From CAVUPF01 sp963777915 (GTDB lineage: Bacteria > Actinomycetota > Thermoleophilia > Solirubrobacterales > 70-9): a stretch of DNA of 64,000 nt. Position 1 is the stretch's first letter; every line of letters starts with the position of its first letter. Under the pieces are notes generated by a model. The model did no database searches and was not told the origin of the DNA. It was given only the letters and a program-made list of their open reading frames with translations. This document shows positions 34,320 through 43,930 of this stretch, one piece after another. Made by a program: the position numbers and the translations under genes. The DNA lies in NCBI GenBank assembly GCA_963777915.1, contig CAVZSH010000003.1, forward strand, positions 1 through 64,000, in the 5' to 3' direction.

Positions 34320-35130
34320 TCACGACGCCTCCCCGGAAAACCCACGCCGGCCCCGCCACGACGCCCAGCCACGCCCCAGCGCATAGGAGACGGCGCTCGT
34401 CGTGCCGACAAAGAACCCGACCGGCTAGTTGGTCTCGTAGGAAGCGCGATCGCCGCCCAGACGATGGCAGCGCGATCGCCACCGAGAGCGGCCAGCGCCC
34501 GCCGGGCCGCTCGGTGAAGGAGCGTGCCGCCGCCGGCGCGCCGATCATCAGGCTGAAGACAGCAGCGTGCCGACGACCGGCACGGTCATCGTCGTCGCCA
34601 GCGCGACCACGCGCGAGGAAGCAGAGCTCGATCGTGAACGCGCCCGACGCCGCGCGCCTCGGCGACTCGGGCAGCACCGAGGACAGCAGCAACGGTCGGT
34701 ACAGGATCGCCAGCGCGAGCAGGCAAGGACGCCGAGCGACCGCGGTCGGCGCGACTCGTTGTCGCTGATGCCGAGGACCTCGCCGAACAGCAGCGAGTAG
34801 ACCGCGGGCGCGTACTCGACGCTGAAGCTGAGAAACAGCGCGCCGAGCCCGAGCATGAGCACAAGCGCCAGCGCGGTCGCCACATCGTGGCGACCGCGGC
34901 GGCCCAGCAGGCCGATCCCGAGCGCCCCGGCAGCGCGAAGACGCCGAGCCCGAGCAACGTGCTGAGCGCCGATCAGGCTGGCGCCGGCGGCGCCGGCGAA
35001 CGAGCCGTTGGGCATCGCGTGCGCGACGAACGCCGAGCCGCGCATGACGATGAAGAAGCCGACCGCGCCGGCGACGACCGCGACGATGCGTGGCGACGAT
35101 CCAGGCGTTGACCATGAAGCCGGAGAACAT
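34320..35130 (-). CDS. Metal ABC transporter permease 2 (ZnuB-type), frame-disrupted
   Basis: An ABC-3 family permease of about 270 residues for divalent metal uptake. Recovered fragments in order: 'MFSGFMVNAWIVAT', 'AVVAGAVGFFIVMRGSAFVA', 'GASLIGAQ', 'LVLMLGLGALFLSFSVEYAP', 'VYSLLFGEVLGISDNE', 'SGAFTIELCFL' and the C-terminus 'FVGTTSAVSYALGRGWASWR' ending at TGA 34320. They switch frame at least six times. The number and order of pieces match one permease without gaps, so base errors are likelier than decay. It overlaps neither neighbour and lies 23 bases before zur. Confidence 0.65.
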
Positions 35131-35136
35131 CGCGCG

Positions 35137-36048
35137 CTAGCCGTCCGCCTGCGGCGCGCGGGCCACCGCGCCGGCCGGCGCCACGCGGCGCCGGCGCACA
35201 GCCCGCAGACCGAGAGCAGATAGACCACGAGCACCAGCGTGACCACGAAGAAGCTGACCGGCCAGCCCTGTGGTGCGGCGGCCAGTAGTAGCTGTCGTAG
35301 GCGAGCAGCGATCCCGAGCCACATCGCCCCCACGCCGATCGCGGCCGCGGCGAGCGATCGCCCGCTGCGGCCGCTCGGTGAGGCGCAGCGCGGCGGCGGC
35401 CGGCCCGACCAGCAGCGCGGTCGAGAGGATCGCGCCGATCGTGAAGCGGAGAGCGCGACCGCCAGCGCCAGCGCGAGCAGGTAGGCGACGCCGACGAGCC
35501 GCACCGGGATACCGCGGGCCGCAGCGAGCTCGGGGCTGACGCGACCAGCAGCAGCGGCCGGTAGAGCGGCGACCATCAGCCGCTAGCGACAGCAGCCGCG
35601 AGCACGAGCGATCGGCGGGATCGACGAGCTGAGATCGCAAAGATCGAGCCGAACAGGATCGGTCACGGTCGGCGCCGGTGGTGTTCTGTAAGTGGTGTCC
35701 AGATAGAGAAACAGCGCCGCCAGGCCGAGGCCGGCGCCGAGCACGATCCCGGTCGCAAGGTCGCGTCCGCGCGGGCGCTGGATGCCGATCAGCTCCATCG
35801 CGCGCCGCGGCGAACACGTTGATCCCGACGAAACCCCAGAGCGGGCCGACGCCGACCAGGAAGGCGCCCGAGCCGCCGGTGGCGCCGATGTCGCCGAGCG
35901 CCTCGCCGGCGAATGACTGCCCGCGGATCACCGTGAAGACGCCGACCAGGCCGCGACGATCGCCACCACGCCGCCGACGCACGAGCGCCATGTGCACCGG
36001 GCGCTGGAGAAGAAGCCCGGGCTCGAAGATCGCGGCAGCATCCGACAC
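35137..36048 (-). CDS. Metal ABC transporter permease 1 (ZnuB-type), frame-disrupted
   Basis: A second ABC-3 permease. Pieces read 'FEPGLLLQRPVHMALV', 'GVFTVIRGQSFAGEALGDIG', 'GPLWGFVGINVFAA', 'LATGIVLGAGLGLAALFLYL', 'ALRFTIGAILSTALLVGPAA', 'VSFFVVTLVLVVYLL' and a tail ending at TAG 35137. Frames change several times. Two permease genes next to one ATPase are common in actinobacterial metal uptake operons, where they may form a heterodimer. The start (GTG 36048) is tentative. Confidence 0.62.
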   Translation of the reverse strand: MSDAAAIFEPGLLLQRPVHMALVRRRRGGDRRGLVGVFTVIRGQSFAGEALGDIGATGGSGAFLVGVGPLWGFVGINVFAAARDGADRHPAPARTRPCDRDRARRRPRPGGAVSLSGHHLQNTTGADRDRSCSARSLRSQLVDPADRSCSRLLSLAADGRRSTGRCCWSRQPRARCGPRYPGAARRRRLPARAGAGGRALRFTIGAILSTALLVGPAAAALRLTERPQRAIARRGRDRRGGDVARDRCSPTTATTGRRTTGLAGQLLRGHAGARGLSALGLRAVRRRRVAPAGAVARAPQADG

Positions 36049-36054
36049 CGTGGC

Positions 36055-36890
36055 TCACGCGACGATCTCGCGTCCGCCGGCGACGGTCGCCGCTCGTGGC
36101 CGTGCGGGTCGGCGTCGTCGCCGGCACCGGCGACGACGAGCACCCGCCCGTGGACGCGGAGCACGTCGACGTGGTGGCCGTAGAGCTGGCTGAGCACCTC
36201 GCGCGCACCACCTCGTCGGTCGTCCCGCTCGCGGCGCGACCGGCGGCCAGGTAGACGATCCGGTCCATCACCGGCAGCAGCGGGTTCATCTCGTGGGCGG
36301 AGATCAGCACCGCGATCTGCTGCTCGCGCGCGATCCGGGCGAGCAGCGCGACGACCTCGTGGGCGCTGCGCAGATCGAGGTTGGCCAGCGGCTCGTCGAG
36401 CAGCAGCAGGCGCGGGCCGGCTGATCAGCGCGTGGGCGATCAGGACCCGCTGCTGCTCACCGCCCGAGAGCTGCCCGACCCGCGCGTCGGCGAAGCGCTC
36501 GGCGTCGACCGCCTCGAGCATCTGCTCGACCGCGCCGCGGCGCGCGCCGAGGGCAGCGGGAAGCCGAGCCGGTGGCCGTCGATGCCGAGCGCGACCAGGT
36601 CGCGCGCGCGCAGCGGCAGATCGGGGTCGAGCAGGAACTTCTGCGGGACGTAGCCGATGAGCGGGTTGCGCCGCGAGCGCGGCCGCCCGGCGACCCGGAC
36701 CGCCCTGCGCGCGGGGCCTGCAGCCCGAGGATCACCCGGAACAAGCGTCGTCTTGCCGGCGCCGTTGGACCCGATCAGGCCGGTGAACTCGCCCGGCGCG
36801 AGCTGAAGCTGACGTCGGTCGAGGACCTGGCGCCCGCGACAGCGCACGCCGAGCTCCGCGACCGAGAGGATCGCCTGCGCTCAGGCCGAG
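36055..36890 (-). CDS. Metal ABC transporter ATPase (ZnuC-type), frame-disrupted
   Basis: The ATPase of the metal importer, about 270 residues when frames are joined: 'AILSVAELGVR', 'GRQVLDDVSF', Walker A 'IGSNGAGKTTL', 'LIGYVPQKFLLDPDLPL' (Q-loop), signature 'QLSGGEQQRVLIAHALISRP', 'LISAHEMNPLLPVMDRIVYL' (switch histidine) and a His-rich C-terminus 'YGHHVDVLRVHGRV'. Walker B is hidden by slips near 36430. Both ends are approximate: the start codon cannot be fixed and the stop may be the TGA at 36055. Confidence 0.65.
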
Positions 36891-36904
36891 TCGCCTCCTG
36901 TCGC

Positions 36905-37890
36905 TCAGAGACTCCTGGTCGACTTCTGCCGTGCTGACGGCGCCGTTCCAGCGCGTTGACCTCGGCCAGCATCCACGACTGGTAGTCGTAGCCGGGCCGG
37001 CATCGTCTCGTAGACGCCGACGACCGGGACACGTCGCGTTCTGGCGGCCGCTGCAGGAACGACTGCGGTGAGCGAGTCGGTGACCTGCTGGTTGTAGAGG
37101 AACGACCTTCACCCGGTGCTGGGAGAACAGGCTCTTCTGGAGGCGACGTCCTGCGGCGCCGGGTCGATGCCGTTCATGATGTCCGCCTGCAGGCTGAACG
37201 GGGTGAGGTTGTCGGTCCCGGCCGCCTGGAGCATGTAGTCGCCGACCGGCTCGGTGGTCGCGACGGGCGTGCCCGGGTAGCGTGCGCTTGAAATCGGCGC
37301 AGCGCCGCCAGCCACGGCTGCAGCGACTGCGTCGAACCTCGTCGCGTTGGCCTGGAAGTAGGCGGCGTGGGCGGGTCGCAGCGCCGAGAGATCGTTGACC
37401 AGGGCATTGGCCACCGCCGGCATCGTCGTCGGGCTTGTACCAGAGGTGCGGGTTGGGGGTGCAGTCGGGCAGGCCGAGCAGCGTCTGGACGTCGATCACC
37501 TTGCGCGAGGAGCTGGGCGAGGCCGACTCGATCTTGTTCCATGTAAGTCGTCGTAGCCGACTCCGTTCTGGACCACGAGGCTGGCGCCGCTGACCTCCTC
37601 GGCGACGCTCGGACTGGCCTCGAAGGTGTGCGGGTCGGTGTTGGGGTTGCTCTCGATCGCGCGACACTGCACGTAGTTGCCGCCGATTTGGGCGATCACG
37701 TTGGCGTACTCGTTCTCGGCGCCGACGGCGACGATCTTGGCGCCGCGGGGCGGCCGACGAGGAGCTCGCCGCAACCGGCCACGGTGAGCGCCGCCAGGAG
37801 GGCGAGGACAACGAGGGTGAAGGGACGGGGAGGGGCGCGAAGGCGCGGCCGGCGGCGGATCGGTGAACAGCGGAAAGCTCTCTCTCTCGC
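36905..37890 (-). CDS. Metal ABC transporter substrate-binding lipoprotein (ZnuA-type), frame-disrupted
   Basis: A cluster A-1 metal-binding protein. A hydrophobic stretch with lipobox 'LLAALTVAGCG' precedes 'KIVAVGAENEYANVIAQIGG'. Metal ligands of this family appear as His in 'NTDPHTFEASPSVAE' and in 'PNPHLWYKP', followed by 'VANALVNDLSALRPAHAAYF', 'ATTEPVGDYMLQAAGTDNLT' and 'PAGYDYQSWMLAEVNALE'. Frames slip at least eight times. No long histidine-rich loop as in Gram-negative ZnuA is seen, so manganese specificity is not excluded. The ATPase gene follows directly. Start codon unresolved; an ATG at 37944 touches the Fur-like box. Confidence 0.65.
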
Positions 37891-37944
37891 CTCAGTGGGA
37901 GGTGAGGCGACTCGGTCGGCCTGCGGCGTGCGGCAGACTAGCAT

Positions 37945-37963
37945 GATATTGAGAATCGTTCTT
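37945..37963. promoter_or_regulatory. Fur/Zur-like operator
   Basis: The 19 bases GATATTGAGAATCGTTCTT match the classical Fur consensus GATAATGATAATCATTATC at 14 of 19 positions and keep the dyad. It lies between the divergent metal uptake operon and lgt, right before the substrate-binding-protein gene, where the nearby Fur-family regulator could bind. Confidence 0.6.
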
Positions 37964-38024
37964 CGTCAGATCTCCTCGAGCCCCCCGCTCGGCCGAGCCG
38001 CCACTGCCACTAGTTTTCGCTGCC

Positions 38025-38879
38025 GTGATCGCCTCGATCCCCAGCCCCTCGAGCAACGGCATCGGCGTCGGCCCGTTCGAGATCCACGCCTACTCGGTCA
38101 TGTATGCGCTCGCGGTGACCGCCGCGGTGCTGATCGTGCGGCGGCGCTGGCGAAATCTCGGCGGCGACCCCGACCTCGTCTACGACGTCGCGCTCTGGGG
38201 GTTCCCGGCCGGGTTGATCGGCGGGCGGATCTACTTCTATATCACCAGCTTCAGCGAAATGCCGCACACCTGGTACGGCCCGATCGCGGTCTGGGACGGC
38301 GGCCTCGGAATCTGGGGCGGGATCGCCCTGGGTGCCGTGGTGGGGATCTGGCGCGTCCACCGGGCCGGCGTCTCGATCCCCGACTTCATGGACGCCGCCG
38401 CCCCCGCCCTGCTGGTCGCCCAGGCGATCGGCCGGGTCGGCAACTACTTCAACCAGGGCTTCTTCGGCGGCCCGACCAGCCTCCCCTGGGGCCTGCAGAT
38501 CTCACCCGAACACCGCCCGGTCGGCTACCTCCACTACGCCACCTTCCAGCCGACCTTCCTCTACGAGATCATCTGGGACCTGGCGCTGGCCGCCTTCCTG
38601 TGTCTGGGCTCGGGCACCACCGCAAGATCAAGCCACCCGGCCTCTTCGCCCTCTACGTCACCGGCGACCGGCCTTCCGCATCTTCGAGGAGAGCCTGCGG
38701 GTCGACCCCGCCCACCACTACCTCGGCCACCGCCTCAACTTCTGGGTGGCGATCCTCCTCACCCTGATCGGCGCCGCACCTGGTTCGTCTGGACTCAGCG
38801 CCGCGACGGTCGCGAGCCGGCTTACTCCCACTCGATGGTCGCGGGCGGCTTCGAGGAGATTCGAAGACGACGCGGTTGA
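38025..38879 (+). CDS. lgt: Prolipoprotein diacylglyceryl transferase, frame-disrupted
   Basis: Lgt transfers diacylglycerol to the lipobox cysteine of prolipoproteins in the membrane. Seen in order: 'GPFEIHAYSVMYALAVTAAV', 'WGFPAGLIGGRIYFYI', 'VWDGGLGIWGGIALG', the signature region 'GRVGNYFNQGFFGGPT', and 'TFQPTFLYEIIWDLALAAF'. After residue about 195 the frame slips three times between 38610 and 38780; 'KIKPPGLFALYVTG', 'RVDPAHHYLGHRLNFWVAIL' and 'WFVWTQRRDG' lie in different frames. The signature has Gly where most Lgt have Glu (NQE or NGE). GTG start. The listed end overlaps guaA by 58 bases and may be wrong because of the slips. Confidence 0.85.
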   Translation: MIASIPSPSSNGIGVGPFEIHAYSVMYALAVTAAVLIVRRRWRNLGGDPDLVYDVALWGFPAGLIGGRIYFYITSFSEMPHTWYGPIAVWDGGLGIWGGIALGAVVGIWRVHRAGVSIPDFMDAAAPALLVAQAIGRVGNYFNQGFFGGPTSLPWGLQISPEHRPVGYLHYATFQPTFLYEIIWDLALAAFLCLGSGTTARSSHPASSPSTSPATGLPHLRGEPAGRPRPPLPRPPPQLLGGDPPHPDRRRTWFVWTQRRDGREPAYSHSMVAGGFEEIRRRRG

Positions 38880-40419
38880 CCCCGCGGACCTCGTTGATGA
38901 TGCGGTTCGAGATCCGCCCAGCAGTCGTAAGGCAGCGCGCCCAGTCGGCGGTCATCGCGTCCCGGGGTGACCGCGCGCAGCACGATCGGGTACGCGTAGG
39001 TCCGCTCGTCGCCCATGACCCCGACCGAGCGAACACCGGCAGGACGCCGAAGGACTGCCAGAGTCACGGTAGAGGTCGGCGGCGCGGATCTCCTCCTGAA
39101 ATCGCGTCGGCGGCACGGAGCATGTCGAGCGCTGCCGCGGTGACCTCGCCGCCGACGATACGGATCGCCAGGCCCGGCCCCGGGAAGGGCTGACGCCAGA
39201 GCATCTGCTGCGGCAGGCCCAGCTCGGCGCCGACCGCCGCACCTCGTCCTTGAAGAGCACCCTCAGCGGCTCGATCAGCTCGAAGTCCAAATCCTCCGGC
39301 AGCCCGCCTACGTTGTGGTGCGACTTGATCTTGGCGGCGTGGTCGGTGCCGCCCGACTCGATCACGTCGGGGTAGAGCGTCCCCTGGACGAGGAAGCGGA
39401 CGCCCGGAGCCTTCGTCGCCTCCTCCTCGAAAACGCGGATGAACTCCTCGCCGATGATCTTGCGCTTACGCTCGGGGTCGGTGACCCCGGCCAGCTTGGC
39501 CAGGAAGCGCTCTTCGGCGTCGACGTGAACGAGCAGGATGCCGAAGCGCGAATGCCTCCCGACCTGCTCGGCCTCGTTCGCGCGCAGAAGGCCGTGGTCG
39601 ACGAAGATGCAGGTTAGCTGTCACCCGATCGCCTTGTGGACCAGCAGCGCCGCGACCGACGAGTCGACCCCGCCGGAGAGGCCGCAGACAACCTGCTGTC
39701 GCCAACCTGTTCCCGGACATGCTCTACCTGCTCGGCGATCACCGACTCCAGGCTCCAGTTGTCCACGCAGCCGGCGACGTCGCGCAGGAAGCGGGTGAGG
39801 ATCTCGGTCCCGTAGGGCGTGTGGACGACCTCGGGGTGGAACTGGATGCCGTAGAGGCCGCGGTCGGGCATCTCGTAGGCCGCCACCGGTGAAGCCGGCG
39901 AAGGAGGCCAGGGCAGTGAACCCATCGGGCGCCTCGCGGACCACGTCGCGGTGGCTCATCCAGCAGTTCTGCTCCGTGGGCAGGCCGCCCAGCAGCTTGC
40001 CGCCGCCGTCGCGCAGGGTCAGCTCGGTGCGGCCGACAACTCGCCCGCCTCGGCGCCTCGACCTTGCCGCCCAGGGCCAGCGCCATCGCCTGCATCCCGT
40101 AACGGCCCCCGAGTATCGGGATGTCGAGATCGAGCAACTGGGTCGGGAAGGGCGGGCGCCCCCGGCTCATAGACCGAGGCGGGCCCACCGGAGAGGACCA
40201 GCGCTTTCGGCTTCGGCGCTCTCGGATCCGCTCGACGTCCGCCACGTTCGCCGGCAACAGCTCGGCGAACACCCCGCATTCGCGGATCCGGCGGGCGATC
40301 AGCTGCGAGTACTGGCCCCCGAAGTCGAGGACCAGCACCTCCTCGGTGGCCTTCACCTCGCTGGAAGACAGAGCGCCACCCGGCTCGTCGTCGGGCCGGG
40401 CGACGATCTGCTCAGTCAT
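38822..40419 (-). CDS. guaA: GMP synthase (glutamine-hydrolysing), frame-disrupted
   Basis: GuaA aminates XMP to GMP in the cytosol. N-terminal glutaminase: 'EEVLVLDFGGQYSQLIARRI', 'PKALVLSGGPASVYEPG', 'YGMQAMALALGGKVE', 'NCWMSHRDVV' and 'YGIQFHPEVVHTPYGTEIL'. ATP pyrophosphatase: 'CGLSGGVDSSVAALLVHKAIG'-like P-loop near 39650. Dimerisation end: 'KPPATIEWE' and TAA at 38822. At least ten slips lie between. At the glutaminase nucleophile, where the family has 'G-I/V-C-Y-G-M-Q', this sequence reads 'ILGGRYGMQ', an Arg for Cys; given the local error rate this needs checking before it is believed. Overlaps the guaB3 stop. Confidence 0.85.
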
Positions 40420-41621
40420 CCGAGACGGCAACTCCTGCGGCGACTGCTGCCCGCCCATTGGAGCCCATGCCGACGTGCTGCTCCTGCTGGAGCTTCTTGC
40501 CCTCGCTCATCAGGGCGGGCGCGACCATCACCTCGGCCCGCTGGAAGCTGCGGATGTCCTCGTAGCCACAGGTGGCCATCGAGGTTTTCAGCGCTCCCAT
40601 CAGGTTGAAGGTGCCGTCGTTCTCACGGGCCGGGCCGAGCAGGATCTGCTCCATCGTCCCGTCCTGCTTGGTCGAGACGCGGGTACCGCGGGGCAGCGAG
40701 GGATGGAAGGTCGCCATCCCCCAATGGAAGCCGCGACCCGGTGCCTCTTTGGCGCGGGCGAGCGGCGAACCGACCATCACGGCGTCGGCACCCCATCGCG
40801 ATCGCCTTGGAGACGTCGCCACCGGTCCGCATGCCGCCGTCGGCGATCACGTTGATGTACTCACCGGTCTCCAGCATGTGCTGGGCACGGGCGGCCGCCA
40901 CGTCGGCGATCGCCGTTGCCTGCGGGACGCCGATCCCGAGTACGTCCTGTGGGTGGTGCAGGCGGCTCCCGGACCGACCCCGACCAGGACCCCGACCGCG
41001 CCGGTCCGCATCAGGTGCAGGCCGGTCGAGTAGGAGGCGCAGCCACCGACGATCGTCGGCACCGACACCTCGGAGATGAACTCCTTGAGATTGAGCGGCT
41101 CGTGGGTGGTCGAGACGTGTTCGGCGGAGATCACGGTGCCCTGGACAACGAGGATGTCGAGGCCTGCCTCGATCGCCACCTCGTAATGGGCACGCACTTT
41201 CTGCGGCGTCAGCGAGCCGCAGACGACGGCGCTTCTCTATCGATTTCCTCGACCCGGGCGACTCACCAACTCCTCCTTGACCGGCTCGGTGTAGATCTCC
41301 TGCATGAGGCGCGTGGCCTCGTGCTTGGGTGCGGTGGAAGATCGCCTCGAGGCGCTCCTCGGCGTTCTCGAAGCGGGTCCATATGCCCTCCAGATTGAGG
41401 ACACCGAGCCCACCGAGTTCATTGGTCAGGACCGCGGTCTCGGGGCTGACCACCCCATCCATGGCCGAGGCGAGCAGGGGCAACTCGAAGCGGTAGGGAC
41501 CGAGGGTCCAGGTGATGTCAATGTCGTCAGGGTCCCGCGTGCGGCGCGACGGGACGATCGCGATGTCGTCGAATCCGTAGGCGCGCCGCCCCTTCTTGCC
41601 TCGACCGATATCGATCTCCAA
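40412..41621 (-). CDS. guaB3: GuaB3-family IMP dehydrogenase relative, frame-disrupted
   Basis: A (beta/alpha)8 enzyme of the actinobacterial/cyanobacterial GuaB3 family, about 395 residues, without CBS domains. The N-terminus 'IGRGKKGRRAYGFDDIAIVP' is diagnostic; 'LASAMDGVVSP', 'GGLGVLNLEGIWTR', 'YEVAIEAGLDILVVQGTVIS', 'VGVGPGAACTTH' (the catalytic cysteine loop), 'INVIADGGMRTGGDVSKAIA' and 'ADAVMVGSPLA' follow. Slips lie near 41340, 41265, 41233, 40945 and 40792. GuaB3 is not the classical IMP dehydrogenase; members have been linked to GMP reductase activity, so its role in purine balance here is open. It directly precedes guaA. Confidence 0.85.
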
Positions 41622-41654
41622 TTAGATCCTCCAGGGTGGCGTTGAATATCCAGC

Positions 41655-42614
41655 CTACACTTCGGCGGGGACCTCCAGATCATGCACCGCCACCTGTCCG
41701 AGCAGCCGCTCGACCTGGTTACGGTCCACGGCGCCGGCACCGAAGTGCTGGGTTGACTCTGCGCCGCAGGCAACGGCATAGGCGAGGCACTCCTCCGGTG
41801 AACGGCCTTCGTAGCGGCTAGCCACGTAGCCAGCAAGAAAGGCGTCGCCTGAGCCGACCGTGGAGACCGGGTCTAAAGGCTCGGTGCGGACCTCCAGGAA
41901 GCGACGCTTGGGGCCCTCGCCGACCACCGCAACACAGCCGTCGGGCCGAGTGATCGCCGCCTCTCCGGCGCCAAGGCGGACCAGCTCTGAGAGACCCTGG
42001 ACGAGATCGCCTCGGTCGGCGAACTCCTGGCCGACCAGCTCCTCGGCCTCGCGCTCGTTAGGAGTGACCACCGAGGCGCCGGCCCGCAGCCCGGACAGCA
42101 TCGCCTCCCCCTCGGCGTCGAGGACGACGACCACCCCGCGGGCACGCAGGTCCTTGACCAGGCGCGCGTAGAGGTCGTCGCCAGCGCCCGGCGGCAAACT
42201 GCCGGCGAGGACGCAGATCCTCGCCCCACCGGCAAGGTAGGCGATGCGCTCGAAGAACGCCTCCACCTCCTCGGGGCTGACGGCCGGACCGCGCTCGTTG
42301 ATCTCGGTTTGATCGCCGGAGGTGGGATCGATCACGGCGAGGTTGATCCGCGTCTCGGCAGCGATCCGGGTGAAGTCGGTGAGGACCGACTTTTGCCTAC
42401 CTGCTCCAGGACCCGCGCCCCGGTCGGGCCTCCGGCAAAGCCGGTGGCGATCACCTGGACGGCCCAGCAGGCTCAGCGCGCGAGTGATGTTGATGCCCTC
42501 GCCACCCGCCACCGTGCGGCTCTCGACCGCCCGGTGGCGGTGGGACTGAGCCGGAAGTTGGGCACCGCGACGGTACGATCGATCGCCGCATTCAGCGTCA
42601 CCGGCGAGAATCAC
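41655..42614 (-). CDS. PfkB-family hexose-phosphate kinase (1-phosphofructokinase-like), frame-disrupted
   Basis: A ribokinase-fold sugar-phosphate kinase of about 318 residues. The C-terminal two thirds are clean: 'INLAVIDPTSGDQTEINERG', 'CVLAGSLPPGAGDDLYARL', 'SVVTPNEREAEELVG', 'EAAITRPDGCVAVV' and the anion-hole/catalytic motif 'VSTVGSGDAFLAGYVA'. The N-terminal third needs about four slips (near 42602, 42535, 42458, 42392) to read 'VTLNAAIDRTVAVPNFRL', 'SRTVAGGEGINITRALSLL' and 'ATGFAGGPTGARVLEQV'. The 'GGEGINITRAL' motif favours 1-phosphofructokinase or tagatose-6-phosphate kinase. No PTS gene is nearby. Confidence 0.8.
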   Translation of the reverse strand: MILAGDAECGDRSYRRGAQLPAQSHRHRAVESRTVAGGEGINITRALSLLGRPGDRHRLCRRPDRGAGPGAGRQKSVLTDFTRIAAETRINLAVIDPTSGDQTEINERGPAVSPEEVEAFFERIAYLAGGARICVLAGSLPPGAGDDLYARLVKDLRARGVVVVLDAEGEAMLSGLRAGASVVTPNEREAEELVGQEFADRGDLVQGLSELVRLGAGEAAITRPDGCVAVVGEGPKRRFLEVRTEPLDPVSTVGSGDAFLAGYVASRYEGRSPEECLAYAVACGAESTQHFGAGAVDRNQVERLLGQVAVHDLEVPAEV

Positions 42615-42671
42615 GGGTGCGCAACCTCCCCCCTCTGCTCCGATCGCCAGCGGCTCGCACCTCCCCGCGAC

Positions 42672-43921
42672 TCACCCGGACCAGCTCCTCTCCATCGCTC
42701 CCGCGCGCGGTGCTGGCGACGCCAGAGGAGATGCCGCGCCGACGAGTACCACGAAAGCGATCGGCGTGACCTGGATCGCGCTTTCCTCGACCAAGCCTCC
42801 GCGCCCTGGCAAGGATGCCTGGCTGCGGGATCGAGCGGGCGGCGCGAAGCGGACACGGTTGCGGCATGCCGAACCGCCCAGCAGAACGGTGGCGCGGCCG
42901 AGGACGGCGCCGCGGCTGATCGGGCCTTGCACCTGGCTCGGTGAGGAGGTCTTCAGGGCCAGCCGCTGGCCGTGTCGAACCGCGACCTCGATCGTCCGAG
43001 CATGTCACTGGTGGCAGCTCGCCACCCGAGAAGCGGATTGTCGGCTCGGCGAGCGCCTGGCCGGCGTGGACGGCCGCCCGCCGCCTGTAGAGCGAGAAGC
43101 GGCAGGCCGAGCAGCTCTCCAGGTCGTCGGAGAAGTCGGCTTCGTCGGCAGCAAGCCCCAATCGCATCGAAGATCAGCTCGACCCCCTTGCGGCGGCCGG
43201 AGCCGACCAGGCATTCGGCCAGCGCGCAGCAACATCGCCGGCTTCGGCCGCCGCGTCGTCGCCCAGGGCGGGATGCCGCGCAGCAGCTTGATCCAGCAGA
43301 CGCGATTCGCCGTGGCGGGCGCAGGCTTCGCAGAGTCGCGCTGCGCGAAGTCGGCGATCCGGGCGATGGGCACAAGGATCCCCAGCAGGTGCTGCGCCAG
43401 CCTGGCGAGGTCGCGGCGGCGGAAGTAATTACCGCGGTCATCGAGCCCGATCGGGTTGGCTGAGTGGGTGTCGGTGAGGCCCAGCGCCACTGCCCCCATG
43501 TTCATCTGGCGCACAAAGCGTGCCTCGAATGCGGCCGCTGCCAGGGCAAGGTCGTAGGCGGCATCGTTGCCGCTGACCAGGACCATCCCGTAGAGCAGGT
43601 CGCGCACGCTGATCCGCCGCCCCGCTCGCAGCCCGAGCAGCGATTCGCCAGGGGTCGCGCGCGGCAGGGAGTGGCCCGCACAATCCGCTCCGGCGGCAAC
43701 TCGTGGAGGACCACCCAGGCGGTCATCAGCTTGGTCGTACTGGCGATCTGAGAAATGCCGAGCGCCGGCGTGAGCGCTCAACACTTCGCCGGTGCGGGCA
43801 TCGATCAGCGCCCAGGCCCGCGCCGCGACCTTCGGCGGCTTGGGCAGGCGCCACGGCCGAGCCGGGCAGCGCCGCCAACGTCGCGATCAGGAGGGCGGCG
43901 AGCCCAGGCGCCAGGGGGCAT
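42672..43921 (-). CDS. D-alanyl-D-alanine carboxypeptidase (S11), frame-disrupted
   Basis: A secreted, membrane-anchored penicillin-binding protein of about 415 residues. A signal peptide ('GLAALLIATLAALPGSAVAP') leads to 'WALIDARTGEVLSAHAG', the nucleophile motif 'IASTTKLMTAW' (S-x2-K) and 'LLYGMVLVSGNDAAYDLALA' (S-x-N). A C-terminal part with 'RAAVHAGQALAEPTIRF' and a final hydrophobic helix 'VTPIAFVVLVGAA' follows. The third motif (KTG) should lie near 43260, but the sequence there is scrambled by slips and none is readable. Frames change at least seven times. It follows the LysM gene by nine bases; together they suggest cell-wall maintenance. Both ends are approximate. Confidence 0.7.
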
Positions 43922-43930
43922 CTCGCGCCC

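Noticed and set aside
34300..37900. Metal uptake operon as a decayed pseudogene region
   Set aside because: All expected motifs occur in the right order with no missing domain, and essential genes nearby show the same type of slips, so base errors explain it better.
43200..43320. Loss of the KTG motif in the carboxypeptidase as a functional change
   Set aside because: The stretch contains several frame slips, so the motif is unreadable rather than shown to be absent.
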